Shown: positions 1 through 8,360 of the stretch, one piece after another | Layout of the letters: each line of letters starts with the position of its first letter | How positions within the stretch are numbered: the first letter of the stretch is position 1 | Assembly (NCBI GenBank): GCA_020632995.1 | Contig: JACKEN010000003.1 | Coordinates: forward strand, 186,001 to 250,000 | Source: Deltaproteobacteria bacterium | GTDB taxonomy: Bacteria > Myxococcota > Kuafuiibacteriia > Kuafuiibacteriales > Kuafuiibacteriaceae | Direction: 5' to 3' | Length of the DNA: 64,000 bases | The notes under the pieces: generated by a model | Database searches by the model: none | Seen by the model: only the letters and a program-made list of their open reading frames with translations | What the model was told of the DNA's origin: nothing | Position numbers and translations under genes: made by a program

Positions 1-2126
1 CGCGCTCCGCCGGCGCCCGCGTGGAGTTGGTCCGCCACGAGGAGCTCGAGCGCGCGATCGACGTGGTCAAGGCGCTGGCCCAGAAGCACCGCACGGTGTG
101 GTTCGCGGCGGATGGCGTCACGAGCATGTACGGTGAGCTGGTCAACGTCGACCTGCTCCGCGCGATCCTCGACGTGGCGCCCAACGTCAGGCTCTACATC
201 GACGACGCCCACGGCATGAGCTGGGCGGGCGAGCACGGACGCGGGAGCTTCCTGTCCCGCATGGCCCTCGACGATCGCATCGTCGTGGCGACCTCCCTCG
301 CGAAGGCGTTCGCGGCGGGCGGCGCGGCGCTGGTGTTCAGCGACGCGATGGAGTGCGAGCGTGTTCGGATGTGCGGCGGACCGATGGTGTTCTCGGGGCC
401 GCTGCAACCGCCCTTGCTCGGCGCGGCCCTGGCCTCCGCGCGCCTGCACCTGACCGACGAGATCGTCGAACGGCAAGCCGTCCTGCAGGACCGGATCGCG
501 TACTGCAACGAGCGCATGGCCGCCGCGCACCTGCCCCTCCTTGTCGCGAACGAGACGCCGGTGGTGTTCGTGCGCCTCGGGCTCCCGCGCGTCGCCACCG
601 CGGTCGCTCAGCGCCTGGCCGCGGACGGCGTGTACGTCAACGTCTCGATGTACCCGTCGGTGCCGATGAAGCGCGGCGGCCTCCGGCTGGGCATCACGAC
701 GACCCACTCGCACGAGGACATCGATCGGGTGGTCGAGTCGCTCCAACGTCACGTGCCGCGGGTGCTGGAGGAGGAGGGGCTCAGCCTCGCCGATCTCGAC
801 GCGCTGTTCGAGCGCTCGGTCGTGAACTACACCCCGACCGACCGCGACTCCGCGAAGAGCTACATCGCGCGGCTCCACGAGGCGGCGAAGACGCGCACGA
901 GCGGGGCGGCGCCCCGCAACTGGGCCGGCGCGGGCCTCGACTGCGATCCGTCGCTCATGTCCGTTCAGCACGCGCACAGCGTGGAAGAGATCGACCGGGC
1001 GGAGTGGGACGGGGCGTTGGGTGCGGTCGGCTGCATCAGCTGGGAGGCCATGCGCGCGGCGGAGCGCATCTTCCGCGACCAGCCGCACAAGGAGCACAAC
1101 TGGGAGTTCCACTACGTGGTGGTGCGCGACGCCGATCGGCGGCCGGTGTGCATGACCTGCTTCACGGTGCTGCTGCAGAAGGACGACGCGCTGATGCGCG
1201 ATGGTGTCTCGCGGGCGGTGGAGCAGAAGCGGCTCGAGGATCCCTACTTCCTGACCTCGAAGGCGGTGGTGATGGGCTCGGGGCTCTCTGAAGGCAACCA
1301 CCTCTACCTCGACCGCAACGGTCCGTGGCGCGCGGCGATGCACTGGGTGCTCCAGACCGCCTCGAAGATCTGCGACGAGGCCGAGGCGGATCTGCTCGTG
1401 CTCCGCGACCTCCCCGGGGATGACGTGGAGATGGACGCGTTCCTCCTGCTCCAGGGGCTCGTCAAGATCCCGAACCTCGACAGCCACCGCGTGGAGCTGG
1501 ACTGGGACGGGCCCGAGGAGTTCTTGCGAGGGTTGACCAAGAAGCGCCGCCAGCAGCTCCGGCCGATCATCGCGCTGGAGCCGTCCTATCGCGTACACGT
1601 CTACCAGGCGACCGACGGATCGTCGCGCGCCCTTGGTGGCGATGAGCTCGAGTACCTGCATGGGCTCTATCGCGCGGTGGCGAGGAAGAAGCTGCGTTTC
1701 AACACCTTCGAGCTCCCCGAGAACCTGCTCGAGGGCCTGCTGCGGTCTCCTGCTTGGGAGGTCGGCACACTGCGCCTCGACCCCTCGGCAGGTGGGCCTG
1801 CGCACGGCCGGCCGGTCGCGTTCTGGGCTGCCCACAAGCACGGGCAGGACTACGCGCCGCTGTTCTGCGGGCTCGACTACGGCTACGTGGCCGAGCACGG
1901 CGCGTACCGCCACATGATCTACCGGTTCCTCCTGCGCGCGAAGAGCCTGGGTATGCGCGTGGTCCATCTCGGCATGGACGCGGAGCTCGAGAAGCGCCGC
2001 TTCGGCGCGGCGATGGACAAGACGTGCCTCTATGCGCAGACCCGCACCGACTTCAACGGCGCGCTCCTGCGCGAGGTGGTGGCCGAGGTCGGCATGGGGC
2101 CGAGCGAGGAGGTGACGGCGCCATGA
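1..2126 (+). CDS. PLP-dependent acyltransferase-like (AONS family) fused to GNAT-type acyltransferase, 5' partial
   Basis: The open frame runs in from the window edge (codons in frame from base 3), so the true start lies upstream; the GTG at 21 is internal. The N-terminal part is a class I/II aminotransferase fold of the alpha-oxoamine synthase group. A DDAHG motif (bases 201-215) holds the PLP-ring Asp/His, and T-S-L-A-K-A-F holds the Schiff-base Lys (codon 303-305). From about base 960 the protein changes to a second domain resembling BioF2/GNAT-like acyltransferases, ending with the family-like MRVVHLGMDAELEKRRFG stretch. Such two-domain proteins condense an acyl thioester with an amino acid and may then acylate the product; the real substrates are not visible. 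The stop codon overlaps the next gene's ATG (ATGA), so the two are translationally coupled and probably act in one pathway, plausibly an amino-lipid. Family call is firm, role is inference. Confidence 0.8.
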   Translation, partial: RSAGARVELVRHEELERAIDVVKALAQKHRTVWFAADGVTSMYGELVNVDLLRAILDVAPNVRLYIDDAHGMSWAGEHGRGSFLSRMALDDRIVVATSLAKAFAAGGAALVFSDAMECERVRMCGGPMVFSGPLQPPLLGAALASARLHLTDEIVERQAVLQDRIAYCNERMAAAHLPLLVANETPVVFVRLGLPRVATAVAQRLAADGVYVNVSMYPSVPMKRGGLRLGITTTHSHEDIDRVVESLQRHVPRVLEEEGLSLADLDALFERSVVNYTPTDRDSAKSYIARLHEAAKTRTSGAAPRNWAGAGLDCDPSLMSVQHAHSVEEIDRAEWDGALGAVGCISWEAMRAAERIFRDQPHKEHNWEFHYVVVRDADRRPVCMTCFTVLLQKDDALMRDGVSRAVEQKRLEDPYFLTSKAVVMGSGLSEGNHLYLDRNGPWRAAMHWVLQTASKICDEAEADLLVLRDLPGDDVEMDAFLLLQGLVKIPNLDSHRVELDWDGPEEFLRGLTKKRRQQLRPIIALEPSYRVHVYQATDGSSRALGGDELEYLHGLYRAVARKKLRFNTFELPENLLEGLLRSPAWEVGTLRLDPSAGGPAHGRPVAFWAAHKHGQDYAPLFCGLDYGYVAEHGAYRHMIYRFLLRAKSLGMRVVHLGMDAELEKRRFGAAMDKTCLYAQTRTDFNGALLREVVAEVGMGPSEEVTAP

Positions 2127-3430
2127 TCTCCGCCACGCGTGACGCGATCGTGGTCGGCGCCGGCCTCGCGGGGATGACCGCGGCCCTCGAGCTCGCGCGG
2201 TCGGGGCAGCGCGTGCTGGTCGTGGACCGACGCCCGGTCGCGGGGGGGCGCTGCGGCATCTGGGAGATCGACGGGCATCGCTTCACCGTCGGGTGCAACG
2301 ACTTCGGGCGTCGCCTCGTCACCGAGCTCCATCGGCTCGGGGTCGAGGTCGACTTCGAGCCCAGCACCGCGATCTTCGACCTGGGGGCGGTGAAGGTGCA
2401 GGTCCCGCCGTCGGCGCGCACCGGGCTTCGGCTCCTGCCCCACGTGCCCTCGGTCCTCAGCGCGGTCCTTCGGATCAAGAACGGCGAAGCGCGCATGATC
2501 GGGGAGCTGTTCGACGAAGGCCGACGCGATGGCCTGGGCTTTCGCCTCCTCTCGCTGCAGGCGTATGCGGTCGGCACGCCGCCTCAGCACCTGCGCGCCG
2601 ACATGATCCGCGCGGACTACTCGAAGCAGTACGACTACGGCCACTCCCAGATGATGGTGCCGACCGGGGGCCCTCAGGCGATCACCGACGCCATGGTCGC
2701 GCGCATGCGAGCGCTCGGGGTCGAGCTCTTGCTCGGGGCCGAGATCGTCGGCTTTCGACGGGAGGGCGCGTCCTTCGCGGTGCAGCTGGGTGCCGGCGAG
2801 ACCCTCCGCGCGCGGACCGTGCTCACCACCGGGGCGCCCGCCCCACGCAGCCGGCGGGGCCTGAAGGCGGTGCAGCTGCTGTTCGTGGTGCCCCGGGAGA
2901 TGCCGTGGGTCGACGCGCGCATGCTCGCGTTCAGCCCGCCGCGCGCCGACCGCTGGATGGGCGAGCTCGACCAGGGGCGGTTCCCGCAGCAATTCGGCTT
3001 TCACGTCTTCCGCGACGTCGAGTCCGAGCAGGCGCGCACGTTGACTGGCTTCCTGCTCGCCCCGCGCGGCATGGATCGCTTCGACGACGCGCTCCGCGCT
3101 CGGATCTTCGCCGACGTGGAGCGCCGCGTGGGGGAGCACGTGCCTGGCTTCAGCGAGGCGATCCGGTACCGCCGCTTGATCGACCCGAGCGAGTACGAGT
3201 CGATCTACGGTCTGGGCTCGTCGCTCGCCCACGACGTCTTCGACGTCGGGCAGGGGCTCTTGCCGATTCAGGGGGATGAGCCGGACGCCTTCCGGATCGG
3301 GAACGCGGTGGCGCCGCCCGGTGATCACGCCAACGCGGCGGTCCTGTCAGGCGTCCTGGCGGCCAACGCCGCGCTCGAGCGGCTGCGGTCAGTGCAGCCG
3401 GCCTACACCCAGGTGGCAGCGCGCGAGTAG
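2123..3430 (+). CDS. NAD(P)/FAD-dependent oxidoreductase, phytoene-desaturase-like
   Basis: 435 residues. The N-terminus carries a Rossmann dinucleotide motif, GAGLAGMTAALE (residues about 12-23), followed by VDRRPVAGGRCG, the FAD-binding pattern of amine oxidase/phytoene desaturase-type enzymes. A second FAD-contact segment near the C-terminus reads GNAVAPPGDHANAA. The ATG at 2123 overlaps the TGA of the upstream aminotransferase/GNAT gene, so the two form an operon. Members of this superfamily oxidise, desaturate or isomerise lipids and polyenes, or oxidise amines. Paired with an oxoamine-synthase-type enzyme it may modify a lipid product, but no substrate is evident. The last 28 bases overlap the convergent gene ending at 3403. 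Confidence 0.8.
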   Translation: MISATRDAIVVGAGLAGMTAALELARSGQRVLVVDRRPVAGGRCGIWEIDGHRFTVGCNDFGRRLVTELHRLGVEVDFEPSTAIFDLGAVKVQVPPSARTGLRLLPHVPSVLSAVLRIKNGEARMIGELFDEGRRDGLGFRLLSLQAYAVGTPPQHLRADMIRADYSKQYDYGHSQMMVPTGGPQAITDAMVARMRALGVELLLGAEIVGFRREGASFAVQLGAGETLRARTVLTTGAPAPRSRRGLKAVQLLFVVPREMPWVDARMLAFSPPRADRWMGELDQGRFPQQFGFHVFRDVESEQARTLTGFLLAPRGMDRFDDALRARIFADVERRVGEHVPGFSEAIRYRRLIDPSEYESIYGLGSSLAHDVFDVGQGLLPIQGDEPDAFRIGNAVAPPGDHANAAVLSGVLAANAALERLRSVQPAYTQVAARE

Positions 3431-4755
3431 CCGAGCGTGGGCTCCAGGAACGCGGCGCTCTTCACCCGCTGGTCGAACTCCTCGCGGCTGATCCTGTCCT
3501 CTCGACCCCAGGGGTTGATGAAGGTCACCCACTCGTCGTCCCCGCCGGTCACCAGGACGCGGTGGCCCCCGCCATCGCTCCAAGACAGGGCGGTCGACAC
3601 GGTCTGGCCCGCGTTGGCGGCGTCCAGGACGTCCTGCGCCAGCGCTGCGCGATCCGTCGCGTTGGCGGCGGCGTCCTGCCGGCGGAAGCTCTGGCCGGTC
3701 ATGGCCTCGAGCAGGCGCTCCGCCTCTTGGCCATTCAGCCCATGCATTGGCTTGTGCTCCCGCCGATAGCTCAGATCCGTCGAGTTCGAGTAGCTGTCGG
3801 CGCCGTTGCCGTACTCCATCAACGCGGGGGCGAGGAGGCGCTGGGTGATGGCCCGTCGGCTCCCGTCATCGTCGATCGTTCGGAGCTCACGACGGATGGT
3901 GTCGCCGTTGGCGAGGGTCACCTCGCCCTCGGGTGACGCGAGGCCGCGGACCAGGCGCGCGTACTCCGCGGGCTGCTGCTGCGCCAGCAGGATCTCGGAG
4001 GAGGTCGCAACGCAGGTCCCCTTGCCTTCCTGGGCGATGGCGATGGGATCCTCGAGCTCCTGCACCAGATCTGACACCAGCTCGTCGCGATCGATCCCCT
4101 CGGCGAGCTCGTCCTGGGTGAGGCCATGCAGCTCATCGAGGAGCTTCGCGCCGTCCGCGCCGTCGAAGTCACCGTCCAGGAGCATGGTCTGCAGTGACTC
4201 GCGCGACCGCGGATCTGACTCGGTAGATTGCGCCACCGCGCCGTACTGGTCCCGCTGCTCCTGGCTCATCGCGTCCAGGGCCGCGGTCTCATCCTCAGCG
4301 CGTGCCTCGACGTTGGCCCGCGCCGCATCCTGCTCGGCCTTGGTGCCGTCGTCGTTCACGTCGTCGGGATCTCGGACCGTCTCGAGGCTGGCTGGCTTCG
4401 TCCCCCAGCTGTCGGGCAGGGCCTGGTCTCGTTCGGTCTGGGTTGCGCCGCCGCGGCGGGTCACCCGGAAGCCGTCCCCGTCGGCCCGAAACGCGGAGGC
4501 GTTTGCGCTGCACAGCGGCCGAACCGCGTTCATGGACTCCAGCCGGGCCCGCCGCGCCATGTCTTCGTGCGAACGCAGGGTGCGGCCGAGCTCGCGGCGC
4601 GCCTCGGTGGGGCGAGGCAGTGCGCGGAGCTCATCCGCGCTCGGCGTCTCCACCGGAGGCCGGGCGATCCCCGGCTGCGTGGTGGCCTCGGGTCGTGCCG
4701 CGGGCGGCGTGAGGCGACGACGAGTGTCAATCCGCGCTGCGTTGCCGATGGTCAT
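3403..4755 (-). CDS. papain/calpain-like cysteine protease-fold protein
   Basis: 450 residues. An AGGAGG ribosome-binding site lies about ten bases before the ATG at 4755, which fixes the start. The first ~200 residues are polar and low in complexity, without a recognisable domain or signal peptide. In the second half I see the order expected for a papain-fold catalytic triad: Cys in EGKGTCVATS (about residue 248), His in DGGGHRVLVTGG (about 398) and Asn in FINPWG (about 414). His and Asn are 16 residues apart, and N-P-W-G is the signature around the catalytic Asn in calpains (family C2). This suggests a cytosolic or exported cysteine peptidase or effector. Proteolysis is inferred from the motif only. 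It stands alone, convergent with the FAD oxidoreductase. Confidence 0.7.
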   Translation of the reverse strand: MTIGNAARIDTRRRLTPPAARPEATTQPGIARPPVETPSADELRALPRPTEARRELGRTLRSHEDMARRARLESMNAVRPLCSANASAFRADGDGFRVTRRGGATQTERDQALPDSWGTKPASLETVRDPDDVNDDGTKAEQDAARANVEARAEDETAALDAMSQEQRDQYGAVAQSTESDPRSRESLQTMLLDGDFDGADGAKLLDELHGLTQDELAEGIDRDELVSDLVQELEDPIAIAQEGKGTCVATSSEILLAQQQPAEYARLVRGLASPEGEVTLANGDTIRRELRTIDDDGSRRAITQRLLAPALMEYGNGADSYSNSTDLSYRREHKPMHGLNGQEAERLLEAMTGQSFRRQDAAANATDRAALAQDVLDAANAGQTVSTALSWSDGGGHRVLVTGGDDEWVTFINPWGREDRISREEFDQRVKSAAFLEPTLGYSRAATWV

Positions 4756-4802
4756 CCTGAACCCCTCCTGGCCTCCCGAGCCGAGGCGACGATGGAGGAG
4801 TT

Positions 4803-4826
4803 GGCGGGTTGGCTCAATTACCCGCC
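4803..4826. other. inverted repeat between two minus-strand genes
   Basis: Perfect 7-bp arms GGCGGGT / ACCCGCC around a 10-base loop, midway between the end of the ygfK-like gene (4900) and the start of the cysteine-protease-like gene (4755). No T-run follows on either strand, so it is either a weak terminator of the upstream operon or an operator for the downstream gene. The rest of 4756-4899 shows only the ribosome-binding site described for the protease-like gene. Confidence 0.35.
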
Positions 4827-4899
4827 GGACGTAACCGGTTGTTCAGGGAGGCGCAGGCCAACGCCGCCGCGATCGCCCCCACGCCGAGCCCAGCCCGCC

Positions 4900-7053
4900 T
4901 CACGCCAGCCCCGCGCTCACCGGGTTCGTACTGCGTTGGACCCCGCGCAGGAGCGCCTGCAGCACCAGGATGTCCGCCGCCCGCACCACGTGCTCCATCG
5001 TGCCCTCGCCCAGCTGGTGCCCGAGCAGGGTGGGGGTGCCGCCGCTGAGGTCCACCCGGAGCTCGGCCGGGCCGTCCACATAGGTGGCCACCCCGGACCC
5101 CGGGCTCAGCTCGAGGCGCACCGCGCGCCCCTGGCGGCGGCCGGCGATCGCGTCCTTGCCGTCGAGGTAGAAGCCGTCCAGCCGGGCCTCGGCTTCGCAG
5201 GCCGCCTTGCTCCCGAACCAGTGGGGCTTCATGTTGTAGGGCCCGCCGTCCTCGGGGCAGAAGATGTCGCAGTTGCCACACGCGTTGCAGAAGTCCACGA
5301 AGGTGGCCAGCTGGTGGGCCTCCTCGATGTCCACCGCGAGCGGGGCCTCCTCGGTGACCCCGGCCGCGGTGAGGCGCCAGACCGGGGCCTCGGCCTTCAG
5401 GGGCGCCACCTCGTAGGTGAAGTTGGCGTTGTTGGGGCAGACCGGGACGCACTTGTCGCAGTTGGTGCAGTCGAAGAGCTCGAGCTGGGACCCGATCTTC
5501 TTCGGGGCCTTGTTGTTCTTCGGCTCGGCGTAGCGCGGGTCCTCGAGGGCCAGCTTGGCCACCGTCTCGGCGTTCCGCGTGCCGGTCTCGTGCACCCACA
5601 GGGCGTGGGCCAGGGCCAGGCCCTCGCCCTCGAGGCCCGCGGCGGTGAGGGCCTCGACCCCGGTGGCCCCGCCGGCCAGGGCCTGGGCGCTCTTCGCAAG
5701 CTGTCCTGCGAGGCCCTCGGGCACCGCCCAGCCGCGGCTCTTCGCCACGGTCGCCCAGGCGTCGGCCACCGCGGGGACGGCGGCCTCGGCGTGGCCGTGG
5801 GCCTTGAGGATGTAGTCCTCGAGGTCCTTCGCCCCCACCGTATCCATCTGGCCCTCCAGCCGCTCGAGGTACTTGGGGAGCCGGCTGTAGCCGCCGGGGC
5901 GCAACAGATCCGTGCAGGTGGTGATCGGGCAGAGGTCGGCCGACGCCGCGAGGGGGAAGTTGTGCTGATCGATGCCGGCCGAGAACGTGTACATCATCGG
6001 CTCGGTGTCGCCCTCACCCACCAGGGGCAGGGCGCGCCGGAGCTTGGCCAACAGCTGGGTGCTGATGACGTGGAGCGGCTGGCCGCTCATGTACATCTGC
6101 TTCTCGGAGGCGGGGAAGAAGCTCTTGTGGTTGTTCACCACCAGCGTGTTGGTGAGCTTCACCCCGAAGTGCCTGCCCCTCGCCTTGGCCACCTGGCGGA
6201 GGCGCCCGATCATCGCCACCGCCTGCTCCCACTGGAGGTCGTGCTCGAACGCGGCCGGGTCGAGGGTGAGGTCGGTGTAGCCGAGGTGCTCCCGCAAGAC
6301 CTCCTGCACGCGCTCGAAGCCGAGCAGGGTGGGGTTCAGCTTCACCACCACGTGGACCCCGATGTCCTCGAGCAGGTACCGCGCGATGTGCTCGATCTCG
6401 TGGGCGGGGCAGCCGTGGAAGGTGGACAGGGTGATGCACGAGGTGAGCGCCGGGTCCACCGGCACGTCGCGGAGCTCGGCCACGTCGGCCGGCAGCTCGC
6501 TCCGCAGGCGCTCCAACACCGCGCTCGCGTCCAGCATGTTGCGGATGAAGCCGGTGACCGCCTCGGACTGGATGCCCTTGAGGTCATAGCCGACCGAGAG
6601 GTCGAACAGGTGGGCGCTGTGGGCCTCGTCGAGGCCCTCGGGCAGGCCCATCCGCTTCAGGGCGGCGAGGAGCAGGGCGGCCTTCGCGTACTCCTCGGTG
6701 CTCTGGGGGATGCGCAGCTCCTGCGACCACTCCACGTTGAAGGCGATGTTGGTGGCGTCGATGCAGGGCCGGGGGATCTGGAGGGTGTCCATGATCTGGA
6801 CGGTCTTCAGCTCCATGATCCGGGCCCCGCCGAGGTACGACAGCGCGATGTTCTGGGCGAGCTGGGTGTGGGGGCCGGCGGCCGGGCCCACCGGGGTGCT
6901 CGCCCGCTCCCCGTGGAAGCGCCGGGACAGATCGTGCTCGCCCTTCGGCCCGCGCCACATCTTGCCCAGCGGCAGGTCGAAGACCGAGCCCTGCTCGGCC
7001 TCGCGCCGAACCCGGCGCAAGAGGTTTCCCAGAGGTTGAGGTACCAGCTCCAT
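4900..7053 (-). CDS. ygfK: YgfK-like iron-sulfur protein (putative selenate reductase subunit family), short form
   Basis: 717 residues. The N-terminal two-thirds resembles the TIM-barrel, glutamate-synthase/dihydropyrimidine-dehydrogenase-like part of YgfK (MELVPQPLGNLLRRV start, then DLPLGKMWRG, GPAAGPHTQLAQNI, STFHGCPAHEIE). Two 4Fe-4S clusters follow: CTNCDKCVPVCP (about 527-538) and CNACGNCDIFCP (about 589-600). E. coli YgfK is about 1030 residues; here the NAD(P)/FAD (GltD-like) domain expected between barrel and ferredoxin part appears to be missing. YgfK sits with SsnA in selenium-dependent hydroxylase and anaerobic purine-degradation clusters and is thought to pass electrons. Here it is the last gene of a three-gene operon, 16 bases after ssnA. 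The ATG at 7053 is chosen because homology starts there, although the frame is open to 7155. Confidence 0.8.
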   Translation of the reverse strand: MELVPQPLGNLLRRVRREAEQGSVFDLPLGKMWRGPKGEHDLSRRFHGERASTPVGPAAGPHTQLAQNIALSYLGGARIMELKTVQIMDTLQIPRPCIDATNIAFNVEWSQELRIPQSTEEYAKAALLLAALKRMGLPEGLDEAHSAHLFDLSVGYDLKGIQSEAVTGFIRNMLDASAVLERLRSELPADVAELRDVPVDPALTSCITLSTFHGCPAHEIEHIARYLLEDIGVHVVVKLNPTLLGFERVQEVLREHLGYTDLTLDPAAFEHDLQWEQAVAMIGRLRQVAKARGRHFGVKLTNTLVVNNHKSFFPASEKQMYMSGQPLHVISTQLLAKLRRALPLVGEGDTEPMMYTFSAGIDQHNFPLAASADLCPITTCTDLLRPGGYSRLPKYLERLEGQMDTVGAKDLEDYILKAHGHAEAAVPAVADAWATVAKSRGWAVPEGLAGQLAKSAQALAGGATGVEALTAAGLEGEGLALAHALWVHETGTRNAETVAKLALEDPRYAEPKNNKAPKKIGSQLELFDCTNCDKCVPVCPNNANFTYEVAPLKAEAPVWRLTAAGVTEEAPLAVDIEEAHQLATFVDFCNACGNCDIFCPEDGGPYNMKPHWFGSKAACEAEARLDGFYLDGKDAIAGRRQGRAVRLELSPGSGVATYVDGPAELRVDLSGGTPTLLGHQLGEGTMEHVVRAADILVLQALLRGVQRSTNPVSAGLA

Positions 7054-7069
7054 CGCGTTGTCTCTCTTC

Positions 7070-8350
7070 TCAGTCCATTCGAGCGAACAGGGCCTTCGCC
7101 GCCGCCCGCGCCTCGGCCCGGATCCGGGCCTCGTCCACGCCCACCGGGCGCCCATCGCGCACCACCGGGCGCCCCGCGACGAACACGTCGCGCACGTGCC
7201 GGCTCGACGCCCCGAAGATCAGGTGCGCGCCCAGCGACCCCTCGGTGAGCGGCGTGGGCGGGTCGTAGGCCAACACCGTCACGTCGGCCGGCGCCCCGCG
7301 CGAGAGCTGCCCCAGCGGCGCGCCGAACATCGCCGCCGCGAGCTGGTGCCCCCGGGCCAGCGCGCCCACCGGGTCCGGCCACACCGTCGGCCCCGCCGAC
7401 TCCCGGCGCCGGAAGAACGCGCTCTTCAGCTCGGCCAGGATGTCGTCGTCGATGCCGTCGGTGCCGAGGGCCACCTTGGGGAGATACGCAAGTCGGCCTG
7501 CATAGCCGACCCCGTTGTTCATGTTGGAGCGGGCCTGGTGGGCCACCCAGGCCCCGGAGGCCGCCACCGCCTCGCCCTCGCCCGGATCCATGTCGACGCC
7601 GTGGGCGAGCAGGGTCCGCTCGGTGAGGAGGCCCAGCCCCTCGAGGTGATGGAAGAGCCGCTCGCCCCACCGCTCGCGCGCCGCGGCCTGGTCGTCCGGG
7701 CCCTCCGCCGCGTGGTAGTGGAGCCAGGCCCCGGTGCGGGCGGCGAGGTCCGCCGCCTGGGCCAGGGTGTCGTCGCTGCAGGTGAAGGGGGCGTGCAGGC
7801 CCACCGCGCCCCGGGTCAGCGCCGCGCCCTCGACCGCCTCGAGGAAGCGCTCGCACTCCTGCAGGCCAGCCTGCGCACCCTCGGGCCCGTGGCGATCGGT
7901 GGCCCCGTAGGTGAGGACGCTCCGGATCCCCACCTCCTCGAACGCGGTACGGAGCACGTCGAGGGAGCCGTCGATGAAGCTCGGGCTCTCGTGGTGGTCC
8001 ACCACGCAGGTCACCCCCGAGAGCGCCGCGTCCAGGGCGGCCACCCGGGCCGAGGCCAACAGCGACGCCTCGTCGAGGGCCACGTCGAGGCGCCACCACA
8101 CCTTCTCGAGGATCTCCTTGAAGGTCCGCGTGGGCTCCGGAGGCACCGGCATCCCGGCCGCCAGGGCGCTGTAGGCGTGGGTGTGGCCCACCACAAGGCC
8201 GGGGAGGAGCAGGCAACCGGTGCAGTCCACCACCTCGGCCACCGGGGCCTCGCCCTCGATCACCGCGCCGTCCAGCACCAGGTCTCGACGCTCCACTCGC
8301 GGTGGATCCAGCTCCACCACCGTCCCGCCGGTCAGCTTGATCGCGCGCAT
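7070..8350 (-). CDS. ssnA: SsnA-like amidohydrolase
   Basis: 426 residues, close to the usual 440 of SsnA. It has the metallo-dependent amidohydrolase layout: a small beta-sandwich start, GLVVGHTHAYSAL with the metal-binding HxH (residues 56 and 58), further conserved His in DHHESPS and HYHAAEG, and the metal Asp in LGTDGIDDDI near residue 300. Family members deaminate or open cyclic amidines and purine-like rings; SsnA accompanies YgfK in purine-degradation and molybdenum-hydroxylase clusters. A GAGGAGG ribosome-binding site precedes the ATG at 8350. The gene lies 10 bases after the threonine-synthase-like gene and 16 bases before ygfK, so the three are one transcription unit. The substrate is not known. 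Confidence 0.85.
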   Translation of the reverse strand: MRAIKLTGGTVVELDPPRVERRDLVLDGAVIEGEAPVAEVVDCTGCLLLPGLVVGHTHAYSALAAGMPVPPEPTRTFKEILEKVWWRLDVALDEASLLASARVAALDAALSGVTCVVDHHESPSFIDGSLDVLRTAFEEVGIRSVLTYGATDRHGPEGAQAGLQECERFLEAVEGAALTRGAVGLHAPFTCSDDTLAQAADLAARTGAWLHYHAAEGPDDQAAARERWGERLFHHLEGLGLLTERTLLAHGVDMDPGEGEAVAASGAWVAHQARSNMNNGVGYAGRLAYLPKVALGTDGIDDDILAELKSAFFRRRESAGPTVWPDPVGALARGHQLAAAMFGAPLGQLSRGAPADVTVLAYDPPTPLTEGSLGAHLIFGASSRHVRDVFVAGRPVVRDGRPVGVDEARIRAEARAAAKALFARMD

Positions 8351-8360
8351 CGAATCCTCC

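Noticed and set aside
4900..4902. Possible second selenocysteine at the ygfK TGA stop
   Set aside because: Reading through gives a short Gly/Arg/Trp-rich tail with no family resemblance and no matching hairpin, so this is an ordinary stop.
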